Assembly: GCF_000350225.1 (NCBI RefSeq)
Contig: NW_005179069.1
Span: 200,219 to 264,218, forward strand
Reading direction: 5' to 3'
From: Chondrus crispus
Taxonomy: Eukaryota > Rhodophyta > Florideophyceae > Gigartinales > Gigartinaceae
DNA length: 64,000 nt
Shown here piece after piece: positions 1 through 9,442 of this stretch; position 1 is the stretch's first letter, and every line of letters begins with the position of its first letter. The position numbers and the translations under genes are program-made. The notes beneath the pieces were generated by a model that was given only the letters and a program-made list of their open reading frames with translations, was not told the origin of the DNA and did no database searches.

Positions 1-3000
1 GCCCCTGCTCGGGTGTGGGGGTAGGGAGGGGGGTCTTGTGGGGGAGATTTGGGGTACTGTACAAGATGCCGTACCCAGAAGTGTCCCCAGGACCAAAGCC
101 TTCAAAGTTCCAACCATTCTCTCTGCTCTACCGTTAGACATGGGAGCGTAGGCGAGGACGGTGCTCCAAGTGATACCGTGCCGAGCCATGAAGCTAGAAA
201 CGGCCGAGGCTGTGAAGCTGGTAGCATTGTCAGAGACAACGGCTTGCGGAGGGCCGAATGAGTACATGATTTCTCTCTTGACGAAGTCAAGAACCACTTG
301 AGCAGTACTATCAGCAGTGGATAGGGCAATTAGCCATCCTGTGAGGTGTTCGACCGCAACCAACACGAAGCGATTTCCGGACGAGGTGGCAGGGAAGGGG
401 CCAGCAAAGTCAATAGAGAAAACATCAAACAAGCTTGTGATGGGAAGGCGCAAAGTGGTCTTGTATTTGGGAATCGGACGCGCCTTCTGACACCCGTCAA
501 AACTCTTCACGTAGTCTCCCACGTCCATACAACCGGTCGGCCACCAGTACCTTTCCGTGACAAATTGACGAGTGGTCTTCAAGTCCCAATGACCAATGAC
601 GTCATGGAAACCCTTCAGTGCCTTTTCGCGATCGGAAATTGGGGCAACAACACGAAGACCATGAATGGTGCGGCGGAACAACTTCGACTCCCACATTAGA
701 AAGTTCTTCGCATTATTCTTCATGCGAGACTTCCTGTAATCATCCAACCCAACCGGTGTTTCGCCTTGCAGATAGAACATGATATCTTGGCAAGACTCTT
801 CTAGATCTTCTGGAGAGTAGATCGGGGTCGTAATAGCGAGGGCAAGGTCTCCCTCTTCCTGGCAAGTTGGGTTGTCGCCGTTCTTGGGCTGAATGCGGGA
901 AAGGTAGTCAGCTGCACTATTTGCGGATCCACGACGATATTCCACGGTGAAGTCATACTCGGCTAAGAAGTCTAGCCAACGAGCCAAACGACTGTGGATG
1001 TCTTTCTTGCGAAAAGCGTAACTAAGAGCCTGGTGATCAGTAATCAACTTGAAAGGTGTAGACGAAAACACGTAAACACGAAATTTCTTCAAAGCAAAGA
1101 TGACTGCAAGCGCCTCACGCTCACAAGCGGAGTACTTGCGCTCAGATGTATTCATAGTACGGCTTGCGTACTGGATGGGGTGTATTTTCCCATCTTCCTT
1201 CTTTTGAGCCAACACAGCCCCGACGGAGACCGACGACGCATCCTTCTCAACGACGAAGGGCTTCTCGAAGTCTGGGTAAGCCAAGACTGGCGGAGAAGTT
1301 AACTTTATGCGTAGTTCATCAAAGGCTTCTTGCATTTCTCCGGTCCATTTCAATCTGCCGTTTCCGGATGTAGCCGCATAGAGTACCGCAGCAATGTCCC
1401 CAAACTTGCAGATGAAACGACGGTAGTAGCTTGCTAGCCCGAGAAAGCTCCTAAGTTCAGTCGTAGTGGTCGGGATCGGTGCATTCCGAATTACTTCGAC
1501 CTTGCTCGGGTCAACGGCAATCCCGCCTTTGTCGACAACATGACCGAGCAACTTGATCTTCGCCTGGGCGAAGCTACACTTTGTCAGCTTGAGCTTAGGA
1601 CCAGCCTCGTCAGGCACATCAAATACATGCTGCAGGTGACGAAGATGTTCTTCTATAGTCTTAGAGAACACCACAACGTCATCGAGGTACACACGCACAA
1701 ACCGCACTCCGCGAAAGATTGTATCCATCATTCTCTGAAATGTCGAAGGCGCATTCATCAATCCAAAGGGCATGACTTCGAACTTATACGTCCCGTAGCG
1801 ACAGACGAAAGTAGTCATTTCTTTGCATTGTTGTGCCATCCGAATTTGCCAGTAACCACTGAACAAATCCAGAGAAGTGAAGTACGCACTTCCTTCCAAG
1901 TCATCAAATATCTCTTCTATTTTCGGCAAAGGCCATCTGTTTGCTTTCATCTTCTGGTTCAGAGAACAGTAATCAACACAGAAGCGTGGATTCCCATCTT
2001 TTTTGGATACGATGACGACTGGAAAGGACCATGCGGCGCTGGAAGGCGTGATGATTCCTGCTTCCAGCATTTTGTCTAGCTCTTTCCGAACGATTTCGTT
2101 ATGCAAGGGAGCCATTCTCCTCGCCGAGTGATAGATCGGATTAGTATCATCTAACTCGAAATGGTGCTTGATTGGGACTTCAGCAGGCCAAAGGTCGTCA
2201 AGGGATGTAGCCACGATACTCTTACCCATCTGGGCGGTCTCGATGGCTGCTTGAGCTTCATTGTCAAGATGCACAAGTTTTTCCCGAGGCATTTTCACGG
2301 CCCTGTTGATGACATTCGAATCAGGTGATTCTACTTCCTCATTTTCTCCGATCGCTCCGTCCAGAGTTAAGTCTAGTTCGAAAGGTTTATCGCCGAGGAT
2401 GGCGACAACATAAGTCTCTTCTTCCGACGAGTTTTCTGAGGCGAACGACTCGACATCAGAAGTGAAGTCCTCACTATCAGTCTCCAAATCCGCGCGGATA
2501 GGACTTACTTGATCAAACTCCAGACTCATTTTCACGGTTTTGTTTCCGATCAACATTCTAACGGACTGGTGACCTAGATCGATGCAGGCTTGAAGTTCTT
2601 CGAGAGTTAGATACTCGATTAAGATATCAACTGGGGATCCTTCAACAACCAAGAAGTTGAGTGAAGTAACAGCGCCATTGAACGTGACAGGAACTTCCTC
2701 GATGGAACCTAAGCAGGTTGTCTTTTGTCCATTGGCGACCGTAATATTCCTCGAGGTCGGCTTTGGAGACAGAGAGAGCTTCGATGTCATAGACGCATTC
2801 ATAACATTAGGGATAGCTCCTGAGTCTAACAACGCTCTCATTTGTGTCCCGTAGACTTGTACCGAAACTACTTTCAGACATTTCGGCAAAGTACCGATCG
2901 AAGCAGCTACGGGACGTCTAGGACGACTGTTGAACAAACGACGGATCTCTTTCTTGGCCTCGTCGCCATCTCCTCGAATCAGTTGACCGAATGTCAAACC

Positions 3001-4275
3001 AGAGGGGGCGTTCGCGAGGGAAGAAACCACATCGTATTTCCCCGAGTGCTCTTTGACGGCGTTCTTCTTACTTGTCCTCTTCTTTCTTGTTCGACGGCCG
3101 GTCTTAGGAGGTTTCCTCATGTGGTTCGGAGTCCAGTACTTACGCGGGTTGAGAAGGGACGGGATTGGCTCGCCGCCACCATCCTTTCGCGTCTTGGCCA
3201 CCGGCTCTCCATCGGCGTTTCTCTTGACTGATGCCACTAACTTCTCATCAGCAGCAGGAAGGTCGTCGTGCGTCACAACACTCACCTGGTTTCCTGCGGA
3301 GCCCGTCCGTGTACCTGACACGGAAATATCCGTCTGGGTCTTCTTAGGAGGGTAGGCATTGCTACCTCCCCTCTGTGGACCAATTCTAGCCCAACAGCTT
3401 GTCTCTGAATGACCACATTTTCCGTAGCGAGGGCATTTCGTGTCTTTATGCGGAGTCGCATCGCATCTATTAGCGCCATGACCCGGTCTTTTGCAATAAG
3501 AACAAGTACGATCGTGTGCGGGGCGGAATGCTGTTGCGTCATCCCTCGACTGATTCTTCTTGATAATAAGGGAAATATCGGCTAGTCGATCAGCTAAAGC
3601 GTCAAACTTCGTCTCGAGTGGAGACAAGGGAGCTTTTGAACGCATCATGACCCTTTTTGACCCACCTTGCCCTCTCGGCTCATACATAACTTGCGAGCTC
3701 TCTGACCCCTGGTAGCGCGAATTGCTCAAGGAGTTCGCCGCCTCCTGAAAGGCGCAGCGACCAGACCAGAAGTCCATGATTGCATCGAATAGGGCCTTGT
3801 AGGTCTTCGCACCTCGATAGATGGCAGACTGGGCCAACCCGAGATGTTCCATCACGGCGTTGCGAAGCAGTCCAAACTTCGCTTCGTCGTTGAATCCCGC
3901 CTTCTCGTAGAGACGGTCTGAGTTTGGAAGGGACCCACTGAGATCCCCGAAAGAAAGGCGAGCGGCCATTGCATCCCGAATCACATCTTCAGGTGATTCA
4001 ACCGGGGCGAACCGCTCGACCAAGGCCTTCTTGACCTTCTGGTAGTCGGAGCCATCTGCACTGATATCCCCGTTCTTGACAAGGGCTTCATAAAAGAAGT
4101 CGAATGCATCTCCCTCCAGGTAGCGAAGGAGTTCAGATGAGCTTTCTTCGTCCGACTTGCCAGAGGTGGCAACATTTTCGAACACGAAGAAGAACTTGTG
4201 GACGTCGGCCGGCTTCGACCCGTCCAACTGTGACAGGGATCCGTCTTCTTTGCCACCCCTCCACAAGAGTACCAT
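1..4275 (-). CDS. Gag-Pol polyprotein (Ty3/gypsy), open to window edge
   Basis: One frame runs from an ATG at 4,275 to the left edge; the start, RT and integrase landmarks are all in the same frame. The first part is a gag-like region, followed by two Cys/His zinc knuckles (CSYCKRPGHGANRC and a second beginning CPRYGKCGH) near 3,380-3,500. A retropepsin-type motif LLDSGA lies near 2,820-2,835. RT shows the catalytic VYLDDVVVF near 1,670-1,700. RNase H shows KYSACEREALAVI near 1,090-1,145. The integrase DD(35)E-type core, with the VVSDNATSF stretch, lies near 190-260. The protein is expected to be processed into the usual gag and pol products. The intact frame suggests a fairly recent insertion. 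Confidence 0.9.
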   Translation of the reverse strand, partial: MVLLWRGGKEDGSLSQLDGSKPADVHKFFFVFENVATSGKSDEESSSELLRYLEGDAFDFFYEALVKNGDISADGSDYQKVKKALVERFAPVESPEDVIRDAMAARLSFGDLSGSLPNSDRLYEKAGFNDEAKFGLLRNAVMEHLGLAQSAIYRGAKTYKALFDAIMDFWSGRCAFQEAANSLSNSRYQGSESSQVMYEPRGQGGSKRVMMRSKAPLSPLETKFDALADRLADISLIIKKNQSRDDATAFRPAHDRTCSYCKRPGHGANRCDATPHKDTKCPRYGKCGHSETSCWARIGPQRGGSNAYPPKKTQTDISVSGTRTGSAGNQVSVVTHDDLPAADEKLVASVKRNADGEPVAKTRKDGGGEPIPSLLNPRKYWTPNHMRKPPKTGRRTRKKRTSKKNAVKEHSGKYDVVSSLANAPSGLTFGQLIRGDGDEAKKEIRRLFNSRPRRPVAASIGTLPKCLKVVSVQVYGTQMRALLDSGAIPNVMNASMTSKLSLSPKPTSRNITVANGQKTTCLGSIEEVPVTFNGAVTSLNFLVVEGSPVDILIEYLTLEELQACIDLGHQSVRMLIGNKTVKMSLEFDQVSPIRADLETDSEDFTSDVESFASENSSEEETYVVAILGDKPFELDLTLDGAIGENEEVESPDSNVINRAVKMPREKLVHLDNEAQAAIETAQMGKSIVATSLDDLWPAEVPIKHHFELDDTNPIYHSARRMAPLHNEIVRKELDKMLEAGIITPSSAAWSFPVVIVSKKDGNPRFCVDYCSLNQKMKANRWPLPKIEEIFDDLEGSAYFTSLDLFSGYWQIRMAQQCKEMTTFVCRYGTYKFEVMPFGLMNAPSTFQRMMDTIFRGVRFVRVYLDDVVVFSKTIEEHLRHLQHVFDVPDEAGPKLKLTKCSFAQAKIKLLGHVVDKGGIAVDPSKVEVIRNAPIPTTTTELRSFLGLASYYRRFICKFGDIAAVLYAATSGNGRLKWTGEMQEAFDELRIKLTSPPVLAYPDFEKPFVVEKDASSVSVGAVLAQKKEDGKIHPIQYASRTMNTSERKYSACEREALAVIFALKKFRVYVFSSTPFKLITDHQALSYAFRKKDIHSRLARWLDFLAEYDFTVEYRRGSANSAADYLSRIQPKNGDNPTCQEEGDLALAITTPIYSPEDLEESCQDIMFYLQGETPVGLDDYRKSRMKNNAKNFLMWESKLFRRTIHGLRVVAPISDREKALKGFHDVIGHWDLKTTRQFVTERYWWPTGCMDVGDYVKSFDGCQKARPIPKYKTTLRLPITSLFDVFSIDFAGPFPATSSGNRFVLVAVEHLTGWLIALSTADSTAQVVLDFVKREIMYSFGPPQAVVSDNATSFTASAVSSFMARHGITWSTVLAYAPMSNGRAERMVGTLKALVLGTLLGTASCTVPQISPTRPPSLPPHPSRG
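37..105 (+). repeat. Inverted copy of LTR segment at 4,520-4,590
   Basis: The plus strand here reads as the minus strand of 4,520-4,590, with only a few differences over about 65 bp. It is an inverted-repeat relation between the integrase end and the leader of the same element. It may mark a rearranged element end. Confidence 0.75.
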
Positions 4276-4625
4276 GTTGACAGCTAAAAAGGGGGGCTGC
4301 GTGCGTAGGGGAGAGAGAAAAGCGAGATGTTTATTTCAAGAGAGAGGGGGGTCGGTCCCGGTGTCGTTGTTGTTCCCCCCCATTGCGGTGTGTCGAGGCG
4401 CGCCCCTTTCTTTTATAGAGGGGCCGCCATCATCCTCCACTCCACAGGACCGCCGCCCTTCAAAGGGAGATTGTCCACGTGTACACCTGGCGTACACGCG
4501 AACCAACAAAATCACCTTTTTGAAGGCTTTGGTCCTGGGGACACTCCTGGGTACTGCACCCTGTACAGTACCCCAAATCTCCCCCGCAACGTCCAAACCC
4601 AATAGAAAGTTTTTGAAAACAAAAA
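4276..4625 (-). promoter_or_regulatory. LTR-like leader/promoter of the 1-4.6 kb gypsy element
   Basis: This non-coding stretch sits directly upstream of the gag start. Read on the minus strand it has a TATA-like CTCTATAAAAG near 4,408-4,420, about 135 nt before the gag ATG, and a CACGTG core inside a CGTGTAC-rich stretch near 4,474-4,503. Part of it (about 4,520-4,590) recurs inverted at 37-105, supporting an LTR identity. Exact LTR ends were not resolved because no second LTR in the same orientation is in view. Confidence 0.55.
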
Positions 4626-4626
4626 A

Positions 4627-4679
4627 TCGCTAAATTGTGGTGGTTATCCGATCGACAATTGTTTGTCACAATTTAGCGA
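4627..4679. repeat. 13-bp inverted repeat (possible element end)
   Basis: TCGCTAAATTGTG at 4,627-4,639 is exactly inverted at 4,667-4,679, with a 27-nt spacer. It lies between the gypsy leader and the Harbinger region. It could be a terminal or subterminal repeat of a DNA transposon. The remaining stretch to about 5,010 shows no gene. Confidence 0.5.
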
Positions 4680-5014
4680 GTTTTGCGCCGACGGAGAGTT
4701 TTTGAACCATTGCAAAGTCGTGACTAACTGAACCCCATCCAACCTCGTACTGAGTGCTACTGCCCTCTCCCCATATCTTCGTCGCCAAAACCCACCATGC
4801 GTCAAAAGTCGTACAAAAAACGAGCTTTTGTAGCCAAAATACGCTCGACCACAAGGCGCCTTCGCCTGTCCATGGTGGCATGTCGCACACGCTCCATCCC
4901 ATTTCATTTTGCCCGCACGTGCCGACTACTGCGCATAGATCTAACCAAACTCATACGGCAGACGATCGCTGTAAGTTGTATGTCGTTCAACTTTAACATT
5001 TATTCCGACCTCCG

Positions 5015-5925
5015 CTGCTCCAGGACTTTCGCTTTAGGTTTCATGAAATACCCCTGATGACGGAGGCGCTAGGTTGGACAGCGGAGAACACAAAGTGTAG
5101 TGGATATAGATGTTGTCCTATAACTGCAACTTGTTTACTCTTGCGTCTGCTTGCGATTCCATGCCGATGGATTGACCTCGAACTGTTCTTTGGAATGCAC
5201 ATTCCAGCCCTCTGCGAGGTGTTCTGGGAGGGCATCTAATGCTTCTACGAGAAACGGAGCCATCTTCTCACTACGTTGCGCTCTGAACTCCTCGTATGGA
5301 GAGCAGCAGAGTACGCATCAGTGATAGAGGGCAGAGGGGCACCTTTAGATAACTGCGTAGGGCTTATAGACTGTACAAAAATGCAGATGTGTAGACCGGG
5401 GGCCCCTCAAGTAATCAGAGAAGCGTCTATTCAGGTCATAAACGCTTTCACTGCCTTATCTATCAAACTATCACTACTCCTGATGGCCTTGTCTTCAATA
5501 TATTTGGCCCCGTAGAGGGTCGCCGCCACGACATGACCCTCTACAGGATGAGTAACATGGAGAACCTGCTGTCGTCTAGTTTCCATATAGGCGGAAAGCA
5601 GTACTGTATATACGGAGATGCGGCTTACGCTTTACGGCCATGGATGCAAGTAGGGTTCCCAAACGTTATTGCTACAGAGGAACAACAAGTATACAACGCT
5701 TTAATGAGTTCTGTGAGAGAGGCAGCGGAGTGGAACTACAAGGAAATATAGTTCTTCTTTACATCGCAAGATATGAAAAGAAAACTGAAGTGCCGGGAAG
5801 CTCCCATAGCTCTACTCTACATATCATCTACTCTCCTGGTGAAATTTAAGACATGTCTCGGGCACCAGGGACAAGTGGCGTCGTATTTTCAGTGCAAAGC
5901 GCCGTTGTTAGAACGTTACTTGAAT
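5015..5925 (+). pseudogene. PIF/Harbinger DDE transposase (DDE_Tnp_4-like), broken
   Basis: Successive frames on the plus strand together show the PIF/Harbinger nuclease. The pieces are an N-terminal region with PCRWIDLELFFG (near 5,155-5,200), the first catalytic Asp in GLIDCTK (near 5,360), the family signature FGPVEGRRHD (near 5,500-5,535), the second Asp in IYGDAAYALRP (near 5,610-5,635) and the Glu in REAAEWNYKEI (near 5,720-5,750). The tail ends near 5,925. Breaks seen: a stop at 5,237, a frame change near 5,415-5,430 and a stop at 5,749. The catalytic triad is still readable, so decay is moderate. The partner Myb-like protein of such elements may be the one at 8,018-9,128. Confidence 0.85.
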
Positions 5926-5999
5926 GGAGGAAGCAATCCAACCTCCCCCATGCAAAAATTGAAAAGACGGACGGGAGAGAGCGGGACGCCGAAACACCC

Positions 6000-7240
6000 C
6001 ACTGAGAGCGGAATGCGACCGCAGGAGTCGCCTCCCCGTGGTCATTGCACTCGCGCCGCCGACCTCGTTCTTCGCCACAAAGTCCTTCCACGACCTGTCC
6101 GTGTAATGCACCACCATTGCACTGTGCTCTACCGTATTTGGATCAAACTCAAAAGTCATGTTCCATTACATCTTTTGTCCCTTCCCCTTCATATTATAAA
6201 TCTTGTGGTCGATCCATTCCCGATCTCGCTCAATCACGATCTTGCCACTCGCCATGAGCAGCTCTGCGGCTCTGTGGACATAGAGCTCCGGCAAGTCACC
6301 TTGCGGGCGACGGACAAACCCAGAGTTGACCATGACCAGAAAGCGGAACGAGATCTGGTTGTACCTCTGCGTGTTGCTGTGTTTACGTAGCGCTTCAAGC
6401 CGTCCTTCCTCCCGGGCTGGCCGCCGACCATGACAAACTAATCGGCGTCAAAAACAGCGACGTAGCGACAGCGGTTGGCACTTGCGAGGAGAAAATGGTT
6501 GTTTCTATACATCTGATTGCGCGGCAACGGCCACCACATAGCCTGCACCAAACCCTCCCTCCCGCGAAGCACATCCCATAGATTCTCTGCGGCGCCGTTA
6601 TCGTACACAAACACCTGGTCCACAGTTATGCCCTTGTCATACTCCAGCCACAGCAGGAACAGGAACGAGTACTGCTTCATCGCGGTCATCGAGCACAGTT
6701 CCCACCGCCCGTCGGTAGGCGTATCCAGAGCCGCGTCTGCTCATCTCACGTGCGAGAGCACGTGGATCACGCCCGGGCCTCCGCCGTCACGCATGTGCGC
6801 GCTCAAGGCTTGCACGTGCAGCGTGAGCTTGCCCTCGTCCTTGACGGGGTATACATCGCTGGGGGCAGCTCTAAGAGCTCATCGTTGCGGCTTACCGGGT
6901 GGGCCTGGGAGTCGCGCAGGGCTTGGCAATGCAGCAGCAACAGAGAGACGTGGGCGCCTTCGGCGAGGGCGGCTAGCGGGACGAGGCACTCTCCGCGGGG
7001 GGCGTGCGCAGCGTGCAGCGGGAATACGTGGGCGTGCGCAACGACGCACGCGGCGGGCGCGAAGACGCACGAGAAGGACTGAGTGTTGACGCCCGCCGCG
7101 AGAGGCGAGAAGAGGTGGTGCGAGACGTTGTAGGCACGAGCGTGCAGGGCTAGGGCTGCCGGTTTCTTCCAGGACGGCGGGAAGAAGGGTGTGCGCTCGG
7201 GAGGGAAAGCGGACGAGAAGGAGAGGCAGGAGGAGCGGCA
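6000..7240 (-). pseudogene. GT92 (DUF23)-like glycosyltransferase, broken
   Basis: Minus-strand frames resemble family GT92, Golgi-type enzymes that add a sugar, often galactose, to glycans. Key pieces are RWELCSMTAMKQYSFLFLL then the VFVYDNGAAENLWDVLRG block (near 6,580-6,700), the metal-binding FDAD with RYVAVFDAD (near 6,440-6,465), and a C-terminal VVHYTDRSWKDF with GGASA (near 6,035-6,115). An upstream stretch (6,760-7,240) reads as a plausible N-terminal stem with Pro/Ala-rich and hydrophobic segments. Breaks: a stop right after FDAD, a frame change near 6,350, a stop after 6,165 and another near 6,745. It overlaps no other gene and lies between the Harbinger transposase and the SANT/Myb protein. 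Whether it is a decayed host gene or transposon cargo is open. Confidence 0.65.
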
Positions 7241-8017
7241 GGAGGGGCAACCGCGGGAGCTTGGGCGCAGTGGGGAGGAAGGAGGGAAAGGGAGAGGGGC
7301 GGTCGTAACGGCTGTACGGCAGGAGCGACGGTGCGCATGCGCGTGTGTCGGTGGTGAGGGTGATAGAGCACGATGAATGTCGACGTGTTCAAGCTGAACT
7401 GACTCCAGTAAGAGCTCCTTGGTTGGGAACAGCCAATTGGCGGAGGGTTAGTGGGATACATTGGTGGCATGCGGACATGAGAGCTCCCGTGGGACTGCCG
7501 GGAACCTACTGCGTTAGTCCCACTTGCACAAACTCTGCGATAGGGGCACGATCCTCAAAGCTTGCCGCAGCACTTATTCACACTCACACTAGACACATCG
7601 ATTGACAACAAAGATCAGTTGGACACCCGGCGATGCCCGCGTTGTACGGGGGGAGAGGGATTTGAAAGAGGCGCAGCGAGCAATTCCCGAAAAAACGGCA
7701 GCACGCAGCCGCGACCGTGGCCTTACCGCAGATTTGGAGGAGGTCAGAGGGTCTCCACGGATGGAGCGGCGCGAGGCACAGCCGAGAGTGTGCATGATAG
7801 TCAGGAGCAACGAGGCGCGCGGCCACGACTGTGCGATAAATCGCATCTTTCGACGGATACTGTACCATAGCCTACCTGTTTTTTAAAGACTACCGGTCCG
7901 TGCGTCGGACGTCATCAACAGGAGCCCTCATTCTGGGCGAGTACGGCGTGTCTAGTATTACCGGAGCGACTATTCGTTCTGCAACGGTTTCGAGCATGAG
8001 AGGGGGTTTTGCGACGT
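7241..8017. other. Intergenic stretch, no recognisable gene
   Basis: GC-rich low-complexity DNA (Ser/Pro/Arg-biased in all frames) up to about 7,350, then mixed sequence. Open frames on both strands near 7,584-7,886 overlap each other and match nothing I know. Confidence 0.5.
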
Positions 8018-9128
8018 CTAATTAAGTTTTCGTGCCATTGAGCCCAGCACCGCAATTAGAGCTTTTCGTTCTTCGAGCGCAAGGCGCTCGGCTTCCTGGT
8101 TGGACTCGCGCTTTTCGAAATCGGCAGCCAAACGCTTTTCCTCCAAGGCCGTGCGACGTTCGTCAACAGGAACACGTCTACTTTCGATTTTTTCGGACCA
8201 TTCCTGATGTGCCGCATTCCGAGCGTCTCGCTTCTTCTCCATGTCCAATTCCTCTTTCTGGATCCGTACTTTTGTATCTTCTAATACGTTCCGGGCTTCT
8301 ATGTCCTTCTGCATCATTTCCATTTCCTTGTCAGAACTGGCATCTCGGTCCCTAGAGTCAGGCGAGTGCGATTTTCTTCTCCTTCTTTGCCGCTTAACGG
8401 CAGAAATTCTCATTACGGCACCGGCTTCTAGAATCCGTTTGTCTCCCGCTGTCTTCTGTTCCTTCTTTTCTCGCTCTTGCTCACCTTGCTCACTCATTTC
8501 TAACATCATGTCCTCCAGTAACTGCTCCTTAGGGCCAAACGCTTCCGCAATTCCGGAGCTTGTGCTAGTGAGGGTATTTGCAGCCTTCCTATCACCAATA
8601 TATATAACCGGTCCGAAAGTGTCTTTCTAGAAGGAATGGTTGAGCTCATGCTCAACTTATACTCTACGGAGGTGAGGAAGGCTGCATGAGTCTTCTCGAA
8701 ATATGCTTGGCTTTTGCCCCGAGGGGCCACATGTGCCCCCACAGCCATCCTGGCTTTCAAAATACCGATGTCGAGCTGGGCAGTAAACCTGAACCGTTTT
8801 GTGCCCTGCCCGTTGTCGACGGGAGGGGCGCTCGGTTGGGGACACATGTGGCGGAGAAGGGCGGAACGGGTGAGGGCGATGATGGTGAAGGGGATGGGAA
8901 TACGGGTGAGGAACGGATGACGTGAGGTGATGATGGCGGGGGTGGTGGGTGCGGGTTTGTTTCGAGTTTGATTTGAATGGGGAGAGAGGGGCTAGTCGGT
9001 GAAAGTTGTTGTGCGGAAGGTGTGGACGGCAACGTTGCCATTTGAAGGGGAAGGAAGGCAACGCCCGTACCACGGGTAGTGTTCTGGAACAAGACGGGCA
9101 GGGGGGTGAGGCTTTCCTCTGTAGGCAT
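8018..9128 (-). pseudogene. SANT/Myb-like coiled-coil protein, frameshifted (Harbinger partner type)
   Basis: Read from about 9,128 downward: a Ser/Pro-rich N-terminal tail, then a SANT/Myb-like DNA-binding region beginning KRFRFTAQLDIGILKARM (near 8,720-8,790) with SRKTLSDRL (near 8,620-8,645). A stretch with GIAEAFGPKEQLLEDMMLEM follows (near 8,490-8,560), then a long Lys/Glu/Arg coiled coil with a basic RQRRRRK patch ending at 8,018. These parts lie in three frames, so at least two frame changes (near 8,800 and 8,590) are present. Small proteins of this build accompany PIF/Harbinger transposases and help them bind DNA and enter the nucleus. They also exist as stand-alone families in oomycetes and red algae. 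Confidence 0.7.
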
Positions 9129-9442
9129 GATGGGTCTCGCGGCTCAATGGGTTTGCTAGATGAAATTTTGGGCGGGGGAACGAGAGGTGGACACGGGTTG
9201 TAAGGTACCCTTCCATATGGCGTCCTTTTTAAATTCGCTATTTTAATTGATATTGCGACTTGTGACTAAGGAACGCAAGAATTTTTTCGCTATAGAGAAT
9301 AGCTGTCCTGCCACGTGTGCTAAATAACGATTTTTTATTCACCACTTCGGCTTCAAAAACTCTCTAATATTTCAGCAAAATCGTTCCTCTAGTGGAACAG
9401 ACGAAAACCAGTAATGCTTAAAAATTTGTAGTCAAAAGGCAT
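9129..9442. other. Intergenic stretch, AT-rich
   Basis: No gene seen. It holds TTCAAAAACTCTC at 9,352-9,364, the exact inverse of the 13-mer at 4,694-4,706 on the other side of the Harbinger/GT92/SANT block. Confidence 0.5.

Larger units (their letters stand above)
1..4630 (-). mobile_element. Ty3/gypsy LTR retrotransposon, partial at left edge
   Basis: A Ty3/gypsy element lies on the minus strand, with an LTR-like leader at about 4,276-4,625 and gag-pol below it. The visible coding part looks whole: no interruption was seen over about 1,425 codons. Domain order is gag, zinc knuckles, protease, reverse transcriptase, RNase H, integrase. No chromodomain is visible, but the frame leaves the window. 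At 37-105 there is an LTR-like stretch in opposite orientation to the one at 4,520-4,590, so the element end looks rearranged or joined to an inverted LTR piece. Family assignment is firm; the outer boundaries are not. Apparent age is young relative to everything else here. Confidence 0.9.

Noticed and set aside
346-3355. Several plus-strand open frames of 60-180 codons in the first 4 kb
   Set aside because: They are antisense to the long gag-pol frame, which carries all recognisable domains.
7584-7886. Overlapping frames on both strands as a small gene
   Set aside because: No conserved motif; frames mirror each other.
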